DNA of 64,000 nucleotides from Meconema thalassinum (GCA_946902985.2 OX336388.2:373785387-373849386); one strand, 5' to 3'. Shown: positions 10,026 through 20,870, counted from the stretch's first letter. Program-made: numbers and translations. The notes: generated by a model not told the origin, from the sequence alone.

Positions 10026-10589
10026 AGTATTCTTTCATGTATAGAAATCATACGTTTGAAATTATACATGTTTTAATGTTTATTTTGTGCGTTCGAATGG
10101 AAATTGAAAGTCAGCTACGTTCGTGGAGAAAAAGAGTGTGTGTGAGAGATAGAGACGGGGAATGAGAGGGAATGGGGAATACAGAAATACATTGTATCTA
10201 TGGTTAAACTTTAGTTACTTTCATATGCGCGCTTCCTAAATTTGGCAGCAGTATATCATTGTAGGAAGAACCTACAAAGTTTCCAGCACTTGGTAAGAGA
10301 GCTGATTTATTTCCCACGACTGTAGGAAGCTGTAGTTATCTCCATTCGGAGTGCACACACTGCGGCACAAAATGCGGCAGCAACTAATACATAGCTCATC
10401 GCAGTACATTTCTTAGAATAATGACTTTCGAACTCCAGGACTTTCAAATGGCAGTCGATGTTCCAAAAACTACAAACAATTATTGGCACATAGGTTAAAG
10501 CAGCGCTTCCCAAACTGTGGTACGCGCACCTCTGGTGGCACGCTCGTACTGCTGCAATGGTACGAGGTTATGTTACAAAAAATAAAATA

Positions 10590-11255
10590 CAGTGGAACGT
10601 GGCTAATTCGAACTTCTATAATTCGAAATCTTCTTTAATTCGAATTTTTCTCTTGGTCCCTAGCATTTTATATACAATCAATGCTAAAAAGTCGTGGTTA
10701 ATTCGAATTATATTTTGGATAATTCGAAGTTTTTAGTGTAAAAAGCCGATCGGAAGCCAAACAGTTGGGTCAGTTCCCAAAAAAACTGTTCCGAGTGCAG
10801 CCCAAGCAACAAACCACATCACAGAACTTAGGCGTTTTTTTTAGTAGAAAAGACGTAAGTGGTACTGTTTTCCGCTCCTTAAATTTGTTAGATTCTATTG
10901 TGATGGTTGAGAGACATAATTGTAAGATACAGGTAAAAATCTCAAACTATTTTGAAAAACAGTAGATTTCTCTGAGACTTAACTAGATTGCTGGATTACT
11001 ACTGTCGTTAAAAAGGTGATTAGTACATTTTGGTTTTATTTTTCATTTGAAACTTTTGAAGTTATTCACGATACAGTCTTTATAAGGTACCGTTGTCTGT
11101 TAATCTGCTTTGTTGAAATTAAATCATTATGTAAACGTAATACAATATACTGTATTTTCTCTACTCTTTTCAAAGAACTTTCTTAATTCGAATTTTTGGA
11201 TAATTTCGAATTTTTTTACTGGTCCCTTGAAGTTCGAATTATCCAAGTTCCACTG
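10590..11255 (+). mobile_element. pogo/Tigger-type element nested in the hAT element
   Basis: 666 bp flanked by TA (10588-10589, 11256-11257). Ends are CAGTGGAACGTGGCTAATTC and its near complement GAATTATCCAAGTTCCACTG. Subterminal AATTCGAA repeats are characteristic of pogo/Tigger elements. It holds only a transposase C-terminal remnant. Confidence 0.88.
10765..10965 (+). pseudogene. pogo/Tigger transposase, C-terminal remnant
   Basis: A 66-codon frame ending in NCKIQVKISNYFEKQ. Pogo and jerky-type transposases commonly end in a short QxxIxxFFxx-type tail, which this resembles. The catalytic DDE region and the CENP-B-type DNA-binding domain are missing, so it is non-functional. The call depends mainly on the surrounding pogo-type ends. 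Confidence 0.5.
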
Positions 11256-11329
11256 TATTAGATATAAAAATATAAAATATAAAATTTTAAAATATAAAAA
11301 CATTGATATGTTGCCGGAGGACTTTTAGG

Positions 11330-11635
11330 CCAAAGAAAAGGAGCAGTTTTATGAATTGAATTGTGATTCAGAACTAAGGCAAGCTTTTTAAAAAATGGCT
11401 CTTGTGAACTTTTGGGTTGAGAGGCGTGCAGACTATGCAGACATAGCTGACAAAGCAGTTAGATTTTTACTGCCTTTCACTACATCGTACTTGTGAAGAC
11501 TGCATTATCTTCACTTGTTTACCTCAAGAATAAATACCATAATAGGGTCCTTACAATGGAAAACGATCTTCGTTTGAGACTCAGCAATCTTAAACCAGAC
11601 AATCCTAAGTTGGCTTCAAATCTTCAAGCTCATTG
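11330..11635 (+). pseudogene. hAT transposase C-terminal dimerisation region, decayed
   Basis: Across two or three frames the plus strand reads NFWVERRADYADIADKAVRF, then LLPFTTSYL, and later MENDLRLRLSNLKPDNPKLA. This order is that of the C-terminal dimerisation domain of hAT transposases of the ZBED/SCAND3-like group (LLPF-T-YLCE, then NR…DLRLALS). Stops and frameshifts break it, and the catalytic core is absent. It lies between the hAT inverted ends, so it is the host element's own transposase remnant. Confidence 0.78.
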
Positions 11636-11981
11636 AAGTTGTTAGTTGAACTTTGGTTTTTATGTTTAATTATTAAGTTATTTTATATATTATATGTACA
11701 TTGTCATTTCTGAATGTTTGAATTGCGTGCCTATAGTAATAAATAATAAAACAACTGGGCACACTTTTTATTATTTGATCTTTATCTCCAACGTGTAACT
11801 CTAACAAACACAACTTACAATCCATATTTTGGTCTGCTACGTAGTGGTGGTGGGGGTTATAGTTACTATATCTCCCAACCATTAGGTGGTATGCGAGAGA
11901 TTCTCATCTCTTAAAGTGGTACACTCACAAAAATATTTGGGAAACACTGAGTTAAAGTATACACCGACACTCAAAGGTCCG

Positions 11982-12352
11982 CCAAGTGGCGTAGTGGCTG
12001 GCATTCTTGGTTGTCACCGCGGAGGCCCGGGCTACATGACCCGGCTCTCCCAAGGAATTTAAATCCGGTCTGAGGGCAGGAACGGGGTACACTCAGCCTC
12101 GTGAGGCAAAACTGACGAGAGGTGGGATCAACTCCCACCTCAGCCATCATAGAAGTGGATTTCTATGGATTACCACTTCCACTCCAGTCGAATGTCAGGA
12201 GGGTTCCTAAATTAAGGGCAAGGCCGCCTCCTTCTCAATCCTCATCTGAATTACAACTACACACACTAATACAGCCATCACAAAAACACAGGTTATCAGA
12301 AAAATTACACACACACCCAAGAACACGGGGATACATGTCGCAAAGACCTTAA
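11982..12352 (+). mobile_element. SINE-G copy 1 with tail X
   Basis: The head GTGGCGTAGTGGCTGGCATT is tRNA-like (A-box). It is followed by GGGGTACACTCAGCCTCGTG, the shared core (…AAGGGCAAGGCCGCCTCCTT), then tail X (ACACACTAATACAGCCATCA…GGTTATCAG…ACACACCCAAG). Tail X is otherwise the tail of SINE-A. Confidence 0.78.
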
Positions 12353-12570
12353 ATGTATCAACAACAACTAAATATTTGCTGAAATTGAAGACAATCTAAA
12401 GTACAATGCATTTGAGAAATTGTTCTCAAATCAATCAGGAAAGTTCGGAATAACTCACAGGCCTTCTCTGGACAACACTCCGTAGCACCAATACTCACCT
12501 AGAAAGAAAAAATGAACCATAATTAATACATTTACACAAAATAACGTTCCTTTAATAATCTTATAATACG

Positions 12571-12872
12571 CTAAGGTGTACGTTTCACAAAACTCAAGCT
12601 CCTAAACCAGAGTGAGTTAGAAGGTATCAAGTTTGTACCAAAATCTTCCAAATCGTCTTAATAACTTAGTACGGGAAAAATCTTGCATTTCATGATAAGT
12701 CAACGGAAATATATTTATTAGTATATAACGTGCTTTTAATAAACAAATAAAACAAGGCGATAACCCCTGAAAGGTTGCGTACAGCCCGCATAGCACTAGA
12801 GCCAGGCGGGTAGACTGTACACACGGGGCGCACACAATCCTTTATGCGAGAGTTCTCGCACGGGTCCGCTAG
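12571..12872 (+). mobile_element. Helitron-like element N, copy 2
   Basis: 302 bp matching 3161-3457. The 3' hairpin TGCGAGAGTTCTCGCA is at 12845-12860 and CTAG at 12869-12872, then T. Both copies begin at the same CTAAGGTGTA, so the shared start may be the true end of a derivative. Confidence 0.72.
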
Positions 12873-12874
12873 TA

Positions 12875-13085
12875 TAATAATATGGTTTAACGTCCCTGAA
12901 GCTTTTAGAGACAACGCGGTGCCGGAATTTGGCCCCAAAGGAGGTCTTTAACGTGTCAGTAAATCCATACGCACGGCTCTCTTGCACTTACGCACCCTGA
13001 AATGACAACTGACAGCGCCAGGATTCGAATCTGCAACCTTGAGCACGGCAAGCGAGGACGTTACCGCTGCACCATGTAGCCAGTC
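12875..13085 (-). mobile_element. SINE-M copy with fuller tail
   Basis: Minus-strand SINE. The head near 13085 reads CTACATGGTGCAGCGGTAAC, then the B-box GATTCGAATCC, then ...ACTGACACGTTAAAGACCTC. The tail runs to GTTTAACGTCCC on the plus strand at about 12883. The part from 12919 is the 282-bp block shared with 4971-5252. Confidence 0.75.
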
Positions 13086-13200
13086 TAACATTCATTTACT
13101 CATCTGTAAGGGCCATATTTTCAACAACTTAAAAGTAGGCACTTATAAGTTACACCAAACCAAACACCGGGGCGCTGCAGTACATGAAAGTCCTAGGCCG
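12919..13200 (-). repeat. 282-bp duplicated block, copy 2
   Basis: Same length and all but one base identical to 4971-5252. On the left it continues into more of SINE-M, which is missing from copy 1. On the right it runs into SINE-B, of which copy 1 retains only a few bases. Copy 2 therefore looks ancestral and copy 1 derived. Confidence 0.9.
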
Positions 13201-13469
13201 GCCAAGCGACCGCTGCCCAGCCATTTGGCCTGCAGATTATGGGTGACACGTGGTAAGCGCGTCGGGTCCCCTCGGCCGTTAATCTTGGTCTCCGTGACCG
13301 GGGCGCTCCATCACTGTCAGACAGCTAGTCAATTGTCCCCACGAGGCTGAGTGCACCCCGTTCCAGCCCTCACGTCAGTTTCTAAAATCCCTAATGGAAC
13401 CGGGAATCGAATCAGGGGCCTCCGGATGCGAGGCAGACATGCTCCCCCCAACACCATGGGATCGGCTTA
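13194..13469 (-). mobile_element. SINE-B copy 2
   Basis: Matches 121-431: GGCCAAGCGACCGCTGCCCA, GGTCCCCTCGGCCGTTAATC, CACTGTCAGACAGCTA and the tRNA-like head ending near GGGATCGGCTTA. It is more decayed in the head than copy 1. An AAAG microsatellite follows. Confidence 0.82.
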
Positions 13470-13489
13470 TAGGTCACATAACCCAACAA

Positions 13490-13652
13490 AACAAAGAAAG
13501 AATGAAAGAAAGAAAGAAAGAAAGAAGGAAAGAAAGAGAGGTAGAAATAAATAAATAAAGAAAGAGAGGTAGAAAGAAAGAAAGAAAGAAAGAAAGAAGA
13601 AAAGAAATAAAGGTAGAAAGAAAGGAAGAAAGAAAGAAAGAAAGAAAGAGTT

Positions 13653-13685
<33 letters not shown>

Positions 13686-13737
13686 ACTAAAGAAGGAAAG
13701 AAAGTAAGGTAGAAAGAAAGAAAGAGAGGTAGAAATA

Positions 13738-13768
<31 letters not shown>

Positions 13769-13854
13769 GAAGAACGAAAGAAGGAAAGAAAGAAAGGTAG
13801 AAAGAAAGAAAGAAAAAAAGAAAGAACGAACGAAAGACGAAAAGAAAGTAAGGT

Positions 13855-13885
<31 letters not shown>

Positions 13886-13970
13886 GAGGTAGAAATAAAG
13901 AAAGAAAGAAAGAAAGAAAGGTAGAAAGAAAGAAAGAAAGAAAGAACGAGAGAGAGAAAGAAAGAGAGGT

Positions 13971-14001
<31 letters not shown>

Positions 14002-14044
14002 GAAGAAAAGAAAGTAAGGTAGAAAGAAAGAAAGAAAGAAAGAG

Positions 14045-14075
<31 letters not shown>

Positions 14076-14251
14076 GAGGTAGAAATAAAGAAAGAAAGAA
14101 AGAAAGAAAGAAATAAAGAAAGAAAGAAAGAACGAAAGAAGGAAAGGAAGAAAGAAAGAAAGAAAGAACGAAAGAGAGAAAGAAAGAGAGGTAGAAAGAA
14201 AGAAAGAAAGAAAGAAGGAAAGAAAGAAAGAAAGAAAGAGAGGTAGAAATA

Positions 14252-14283
<32 letters not shown>

Positions 14284-14468
14284 AATAAAGAAAGAAAGAA
14301 AGAAAAGGAAGAAAGAAAGAACGAAAGAAGGAAAGAAAGGTAGAAAGAAAGAAAGAAAGAAAAAAAGAAAGAACGAAAGAAGAAAAGAAAGTAAGGTAGA
14401 AAGAAAGAAAGAAAGAAAGTAAGTAAGTAAGAAAGAAAGAAAGAAAGAGAGGTAGAAAGAAAGAAGGA

Positions 14469-14520
<52 letters not shown>

Positions 14521-14576
14521 AGAAAAGAAAGTAAGGTAGAAAGAAAGAAAGAGAGGTAGAAATAAATAAATAAATA

Positions 14577-14620
<44 letters not shown>

Positions 14621-14672
14621 AAGGTAGAAAGAAAGAAAGAAAGTAAGAAGGAAAGAAAGAGAGGTAGAAATA

Positions 14673-14708
<36 letters not shown>

Positions 14709-14872
14709 AAATAAGAAAGAACGAAAGATGGAAAGAAAGTAAGGTAGAAAGAAAGAAATAAAGAAAGAGAGAAAGAGAGGTAGAAAGAAAGAAAGAAAGA
14801 AAGAGAGAAGGAATTAAAGTAAGGTAGAAAGAAAGAAAGAGAGAAAGAAAGAGAGGTAGAAATAATGAAATA

Positions 14873-14916
<44 letters not shown>

Positions 14917-14923
14917 AAAGTAA

Positions 14924-14965
<42 letters not shown>

Positions 14966-14968
14966 AAT
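13490..14968. repeat. AAAG/GAAA microsatellite of about 1.5 kb with internal motifs
   Basis: Nearly pure GAAA repeats, interspersed with recurring variants such as GAGAGGTAGAAATAAAG, AAGTAAGGTAGAAAG and GAACGAAAGAAGG. The variants return in similar order, so longer segments were duplicated. The 431-codon antisense ORF (Leu/Phe/Ser only) is an artefact of the 4-bp repeat. Confidence 0.97.
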
Positions 14969-14984
14969 TTTATTTCTTTCATTA

Positions 14985-15240
14985 GGGGTTTGGACAGCGT
15001 GGCTATTAGCCCCGTGCTAATGGATGTGTATAGAATTTGTCCGAAGATCCGTGTTCTTGTGGCGTGTGTAGTGGAGTGTCTATTTGTAATTAAGACTAGG
15101 ATTGAGAAGGAGATGGCTTTGGCGTTAAGTTAGGCACCATTTCATTTGACTGCGGTATAGAAGTTTTGGGGGGAAACAAGAAAAACCACTTCTAGAATGG
15201 CTGAGATAGGAATCGAGCCTCCCTTTTCTCAGTTTTACTT
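14985..15240 (-). mobile_element. SINE-G copy 2 with tail X
   Basis: The minus strand gives ...GAGAAAAGGGAGGCTCGATT, ...CAAAGCCATCTCCTTCTCAA, then a tail-X-like ACACGCCACAAGAACACGG. It lies directly beside the end of the AAAG microsatellite. Confidence 0.6.
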
Positions 15241-16044
15241 CACGAGGGATCAATTAGGGACGAGTGAGTGTGTATGTGTTTGTAAGATACTCACTCAAGT
15301 CAATAAGACATAACTAGGATTTTGATGTTTGGGAAAATGTGTACTCAACGTAATAATTACAATTGAAATTTGCGTCAAAATACGATTATTCTTGAATTTT
15401 ATAATTCATATAATTCCATTCTAACGAATATTCGATCTATTTAGAATGCTTACAGACCTTTGTAGTGTTTGAACTTCGAACTTACGAGTTCTAAAAATAA
15501 TAATACGTCAGAAGCGAGAATGTATTTGGTTGCTGAATCCAATTATGAGACATACATCTTTCCGAGCTACACTCTTTGTGGTGTACTGAAGAGTTCTTTT
15601 AGCTTTACACGGGGCGCGCTCTCGCGGCGGTCTCTCGCGAGGCCTCATGTTATTTCCCTTTGTTGCTCTTTCCTTGGATTTAGATTTAATTTACCTCTCT
15701 CTTCTTTTCTCCAGCGTATTAAATTCCTATCTCTTGTTCTCTTTATGAACCTCTCCATGTTCCAGTACACTAAGACGACAAGGGAAAAGTCACCACACCC
15801 TTCAGGCTCTCCCTCCCTTAAGACATACGTACAGTGGGCCTCTGGCGTTTCAACGTATTCTGAATTAAGAGATATCCTTTCTTCCGTTTGATATCTGTGG
15901 CCCTTAGCACTATCACATTCATAATGTACCTACTTATACTTGTTCACTAGTTATACGCAGTACACCACCATCCCAATGACAACGCTGCACGTGGCGAATA
16001 GAGGATCTAGAAGAAGAACAACAACAAGTAGTAGTAGAAGTAGT
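15241..16044. other. No recognised feature
   Basis: About 0.8 kb. A 140-codon plus-strand ORF (15469-15891) has no recognisable domain and I do not call it a gene. A (TAG)n run lies at 16027-16052. Confidence 0.45.
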
Positions 16045-16228
16045 AGTAGTAGTTTTACGTGACCGTTAATCTCGCGATTATAAGTCACGGGACATCCTTT
16101 TTACGTGGAATCCGAACCACAGGACATGGCATTTCAGTTTGAAAATTTCTCATGCATTGACTGGGAATGGAACCCGGTCCGCCGTGGTGAGAGGCCTAAA
16201 GCTTGACCGTTGTGCCACCACGCCCCCA
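16045..16228 (-). mobile_element. SINE-H copy 1
   Basis: The minus strand starts GGGGGCGTGGTGGCACAACG (A-box TGGCACAACGG), has the B-box-like GGGTTCCATTCCC, then GAAATGCCATGTCCTGTGGT and ATAATCGCGAGATTAACGGT. Related pieces are at 27001-27100 and 56572-56668. Confidence 0.78.
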
Positions 16229-16293
16229 GAATGGTGGATCTACACTGCCTCAGAGAAATGTGAGATTGTTATTGTTAATATTTTATTATTATT

Positions 16294-16501
16294 GGGGAGC
16301 GTGATGGCGCAGTGGCTTAGCTGCTCGTCTTCCACCCGGACGGCCGGGGTTCGAATCCCGGTGACAGCAGGGTGGAATTTTCAACTGAAAAATCACGTGG
16401 CGTCAGGAAGGGCATCCGGCCTTAAATCCCCGGCCAAAACCAAAATGAGCCTGGCTGGCTCCGGCAACCCCAATTAATTGGGAAAAGCCGAAAAAAGAAA
16501 A
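16294..16501 (+). mobile_element. SINE-C with 17-bp target duplication
   Basis: Head GTGATGGCGCAGTGGCTTAG (A-box), B-box GGTTCGAATCC, then GTCAGGAAGGGCATCCGGCC and an A-rich tail. The duplication AATATTTTATTATTATT occurs at 16277-16293 and 16502-16518. It is low in complexity, so the boundaries carry a few bases of uncertainty. The GGAAGGGCATCCGGC block is common in SINEs mobilised by RTE-type LINEs. Confidence 0.86.
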
Positions 16502-16502
16502 A

Positions 16503-16541
16503 ATATTTTATTATTATTATTATTATTAATAATAATATTTC
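16503..16541. repeat. (ATT)n/(AAT)n inverted microsatellite
   Basis: A run of TTATT units followed directly by AATAATAATA, forming a small AT-rich palindrome at the tail of SINE-C. Confidence 0.8.
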
Positions 16542-16794
16542 TTCGTTTAGGCCAGCTATGGACCACGTCATTTCAACTGCTTCCGTCTTTGGGCCTTGAT
16601 CTTAGTCCAGTGTTCACGCATTCGCTGCCTGTGAGACTCCCTTCTTTCATCAGACCACTTCTTGCCGGTTTTTAATTTCGCTTTTTCTTGGAATTGGTGG
16701 TGTGCTCCAAGCTTTTCCTTCAAAATATCACGTTCCATAATGTCTGCGTGGGTGATCCCTACTTCTTGCAAATCCTTGTCTACCTCACAAGACC

Positions 16795-16838
<44 letters not shown>

Positions 16839-17201
16839 AATTCTTCTCTTCCGAATTACTTTGTTCATGATGGCACAGCTCATTGTTATGCCGTCTCCTG
16901 TATTCACCATCGTCTCTCAACGGCCCTAAGATCTTCCTTGGCTTCAAATTTCTCAACCAGACCCTTCCTATTCATTGCCAGGCATTCTGCTGCGTACAGC
17001 GCCTCAGGTCGGATAACTGTACGATAGTGTCTTACGTTAGTTTGTCATTGCGGGACTCTGTTCGCTTGTTGTACACTCCTTTCGTTAGCTGGTAGGCCAC
17101 TTCCATCTTGTTCATTCTTGACGTGAAGGCTTCCTTCTCTGATATGTTGGGCTCCATCCACTCCCCTAGGTACTTAAACCTTTTTGCCTGACAGATCTTT
17201 C
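16542..17201 (-). pseudogene. Older RTE-like LINE, C-terminal fragment with a poly-A run in its coding sequence
   Basis: Upstream part (minus strand from 17201): AKRFKYLGEWMEPNISEKEA and MNKMEVAYQLTKGVYNKRTE, homologous to FKYLGE…TYNKKTLSW in the LINE at 17214-20812. Downstream part: KDLQEVGITHADIMERDILK ending SHRQRMREHWTKIKAQRRK, homologous to its last 60 residues. Between them a 38-nt T run (16797-16834 on the plus strand) adds about a dozen Lys codons where the sister copy has only KKK. Several frame breaks occur. The younger LINE's duplicated target site, CATGTTCATATT, begins at the right edge of this fragment. Confidence 0.82.
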
Positions 17202-17213
17202 CATGTTCATATT

Positions 17214-20200
17214 CTTCTTCTTTTCGAATCACCCACTTTGGGGTACGTCAGATCAATCACTTCTTAGATGCTTGTGCTCTCCTTTTCTCCCAATACTTCT
17301 TCATTCTCTCTGATCTCCTCTTTCTTTCCTCTTGTGATATCTGCATCGGTTTTCTGGAGACGGCTCTGGCTTGGAACTTCTTGGTGTTGTCTTTGGTGAT
17401 GGTTATGGCTGTACCATTCATCAACATGATTTCAGTAATCTGAAGCTCTCGCAGGTCCTTTTCCACTTCCGTAAACCAATTAGGTTTGATCTTCTTTTTG
17501 GAAAAGAAGTCAAAGATTTTCTTGGTTAATCGGGCAGGATTCATCCGGTAGATGTGTCCATAGAAATCAATCCTCCTTTTCCGTATGGTATCTGAAAGTT
17601 TCTCCGACTTCACATACAGGGTGTCATTCCTATAGAAAATTTGTTTGTTATTTTGGAATTTAGGACCTATGATCTTCCTCAAAATTTTTCTCTCTTTGAT
17701 TTCCAATTTTTCCATTTGCCCTTGTCTCCTCAAGACTAGTGTTTCTGCTGCAAAGAGTGCCTCTGGCTTAATTACGGTGTTATAATGCCTGATTTTAGTG
17801 CTCCAGGAGAGGGTTTTCTTATTGTATGTATTTTTGGTTTTCTGGAAGGCTAGTTCCATTTTGATTCTTCTCGCCTCCATTGTTTTTCCTTCAAGGTTAT
17901 TCCAGTCGATCAATTCTCCTAAGTATTTGAAACTATTAACCACCTCGATTTTATTAGCTCCTACTGTAACTCTCCTGGGCACATCCAAACTATTTGACAT
18001 AATTTTCGTTTTTTCAAAGGAAATCTTAAGTCCTATTTTCCCCGCCATCTCTTGTAATTCTGTGATTTGTTCTTTGGTTTCCTCCCATGTTTCTGCGAGC
18101 AGCGCCAAGTCGTCAGCAAAGGCCAACACTTAATCGTGATTCCTTTGTTTTTTGTTCCTAGACGTATTCCCCCTCGTGTTTTCGCATTCCATTCTCTCAT
18201 AACTTTTTCAAGTGCACAGTTGAACAACAGGGGGGAGAGACCATCCCCCTGCCGGACCCCTGTTCTGATCTCAAATGGATCAGACAGTTCGCCCATGAAT
18301 CTAACTTTAGAGGACGTATTCGTGAGCGTCTCCTTTATGAGGGCTAGGGTTTTCCGGTCCAGGCCAAACTCTTCCAAAATATTGAGCAACGACTCTCGGT
18401 CGATGGAATCGTAAGCTTTTTGGAAGTCTACAAAGGTCACTATATACGGTTTCGCCCTCTGCTTCTGGTACGCTATAATGTTTCTTAGATTTAAAATTTG
18501 TTCACCGCAAGATCTCCCCTTTCTAAACCCTGCTTGATACTCCCCAAGTTGGCAGTCCAACTGTGGTTGTTCTCTTTCTAATAACGCTCTTGAAAATATC
18601 TTGTATGTCACGTCCAACAGTGAGATCCCTCGGTAATTGCTAGGATCCGATTTCGAACCTTTTTTGTGAAGAGGGTGTATCAGGGCCATTTTCCATTCCA
18701 CTGGAATGGTCTCTGTCTTCCATATCTCCTCAAAAAGCTTTTGGAGTGAGCCAATCGCATCTTCACTGGCATACTTCCATAATTCAGCTGTTATCTGATT
18801 TTCTCCAGATGCCTTGAAATTTTCCATACGAGTCAGTATCTTCTGAATCTCTCTTACAGATGGGGGTTTAGAATCATGGTTGGGAGAAGAATTTGGTCCA
18901 CAATCAAAATACATCTTTTGGAGTGGTTCATCGCAATTTAGGAGTTCTTTAAAGTAGCCGGCTAGAATTTTACAGTTACCCCTGTTACTATATGCCACGT
19001 TCCCGTTTTCGTCCTGAAGTTGGAGAGTTGGGGGGTCATATCTGCTTAGGTTTTCCTTGAACACCCGATAATAGTTTCTCATATTGTTCTTCGCAAAGTC
19101 ATCATTTATCTTCCGGAGTAGTTGGTCGCCGTGCTCCTTCTTTACTTTCTTGATCCCCTTGGACACCATCTTCCTGGTTTCCACAAAGTGTTGCCAGGTA
19201 CTCTCGTCCTTTTTGGTTTGCCAAACGTGCCACGCCTTCTTCCTCAGATCAAGTAGTCTATCACACTCGTTGTTCCACCATCTATGCTTCTTCGTCTTTG
19301 TAACAGGAGCAAGTTGTTCTGCCTTGGTTAGAAGACTCTTCTCCATCTGCCTCCAGTCCTGGCCTTCTAGGCCTCTGGTTAATGTGTCCCATTCTTCCAT
19401 GTTCTCCTTAATTTTGTTTGGATCATATCTTCTTCGTATACGGTTGTTCCTTTGAAAGTTACTCCTAGGAATAATCTTCAGTTTAACTTTTGACAAGTAG
19501 TGGTCTGAGTCAAGGTTAGCTCCTCGGAGTACCCTAACATTTTGAATTTCCTTATGAAACTTCCGCTTTATTGCAACATGGTCCAACTGGAATTCTCCGA
19601 GGGGGGGATTAGGTGATATCCATGTCTTCTGTTTTCTCGGTAGTTTCTTAAAGCTGGTCGATTTTAAGACCAAGTTATGTGCCTGACATAATTCAATGAG
19701 CCTGACACCATTTTGGTTCGTTCTGTTATGTGCCGGGTAGCATCCCACTATATGCCTGAACTTCTTTTCTCTCCCCACTTGGGCGTTAAAATCCCCTAAA
19801 AGGATGACGTTATTTTTGTCTGGGATCTTCTGGATCGTATCGTCTAGTTTATACCAGAAAAGTTCTACTTTTACCTTATCCTTTTTGTTGTCGATGTTTA
19901 TAGGGGCATGAATATTCACAATTGTATACACTTTGTTGGTTGACTTGAACGTGAGTGTGGATAGCCTTTCAGAGGTGGACTCGAAGCTTATGATGGAGTC
20001 TAGTATTTTCTTGTCAACTATGAATCCTGTCCCAAGATGAGGAACATTCTTCATTACTCTGGCCCCTGGTTTCCCCTTGAGTATCCTGAATCCTCCCGAT
20101 TCAAAGCTGTTCTCATCTAGAAATCTGGTCTCTTGCACAGCCGTTATGATAATTCTATGTTCATTTAGTGTGTCTGTTAGAGTCTTGAGTTTCCCCACTT

Positions 20201-20812
20201 TCAAAAGTGAATTTGCATTAAAAGTGGCTAGGTAGTTTATTTTCCTGTATTTTATTGTGTTCGAAGTTCCAAGACGCTCCGACTCGTCTTTGTGTGACAT
20301 TGCAGACTCCCCAGAATCCGAATGTCTGCTTGTGGATTGACCACCTGAGGTAAATAGTTTCACATCACACCGTTCCATGATTGATAATTCTTTTAGTTTT
20401 GGAGGTGACTTCTAGAGCCACCATTTTTACAACCGAGGTTGTTAACTCCAGAGGATTATTTACAGCCGCCCCTAACATGGAGACAGACGCTGACCAAAGG
20501 CCGCCCAATATGGGAACAGTCGCTCTTGGATTTTTAAATCAGACTGACAGTCTGAATTTATTTATTTTTCGTGGTTGACTCCACTAGGTTCTTCCGCCCT
20601 CTCAGCCGTTGGGAAATGAAATTCGTCTTCCGCCTTTGAGACCGTTGACCATATTTCGCCTAGTAACCCTAGGTAGGGGCCCTATGACAGGGTGCTACCA
20701 TCCGGAGCCAGATGGACCCTGTTTTTTTTACGAGGTTGATACTCCTCCCGCTCCTCCTTCCTCATCACATGCGAAATGAGGCCCCGGGCTTGCGACCGGC
20801 AGTGGCGGAGTT
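17214..20812 (-). mobile_element. Near-complete RTE-like non-LTR retrotransposon (LINE), 3.6 kb
   Basis: Minus strand. The 12-bp duplication CATGTTCATATT flanks it at 17202-17213 and 20813-20824. The 5' UTR is about 430 bp (20379-20812). One long ORF follows, and the element ends in a short hairpin (CCCCAAAGTGGG on the minus strand near 17236) and an (AAG)n tail. The 3' end pattern, hairpin plus simple repeat and no poly-A, fits RTE-type elements and is shared by the plus-strand LINE ending at 30110. The only coding lesion I found is a frameshift at the RT active site. Confidence 0.9.
17257..20378 (-). pseudogene. LINE endonuclease/reverse transcriptase, one frameshift
   Basis: The protein would nick target DNA and reverse-transcribe the element's RNA there. 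The ATG is at 20376-20378. An APE-type endonuclease covers about residues 50-300: FNANS (~52), QETRF (~82, catalytic Glu), LLGDFNAQVGRE (~194) and DSDHY (~292). The reverse transcriptase follows: SNYRGISLLDVTYKIFSR (~575), VDFQKAYDS (motif A, ~649) and TGVRQGDGLSPLLFN (motif B, ~712). At about 18125 the frame shifts by one base. The catalytic FADD motif then lies in the second frame, which runs 290 codons to a TGA at 17257-17259. That part includes FKYLGELIDW, RRIDFYGHIYRMNPARLTKK and a basic C terminus. The fragment at 46571-47152 reads through this point in one frame (CLAFADDMAL), so I infer a one-base loss here and not programmed frameshifting. Clade assignment rests on motif pattern only. 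Confidence 0.9.
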
Positions 20813-20870
20813 CATGTTCATATTATTATTATTATATTTATTATTATTATTAGTCTAATGTAGTGACATA

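Larger units (their letters stand above)
10501..11949 (+). mobile_element. hAT transposon, non-autonomous, 8-bp target duplication
   Basis: 1,449 bp. The left end CAGCGCTTCCCAAACTGTGG pairs with the right end, whose complement starts CAGTGTTTCCCAAA. Flanks are GGTTAAAG (10493-10500) and AGTTAAAG (11950-11957), a 7/8 match of the 8-bp length typical of hAT. The interior carries a decayed hAT C-terminal domain and a pogo/Tigger-type insertion. Confidence 0.88.

Noticed and set aside
13687..14982. 431-codon antisense ORF rich in Phe, Leu and Ser
   Set aside because: It is the translation of a GAAA microsatellite; a 4-bp repeat cycles all frames without stops.
15469..15891. 140-codon plus-strand ORF
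   Set aside because: No recognisable domain, no neighbouring exon signal; could be chance. Transcript data would decide.
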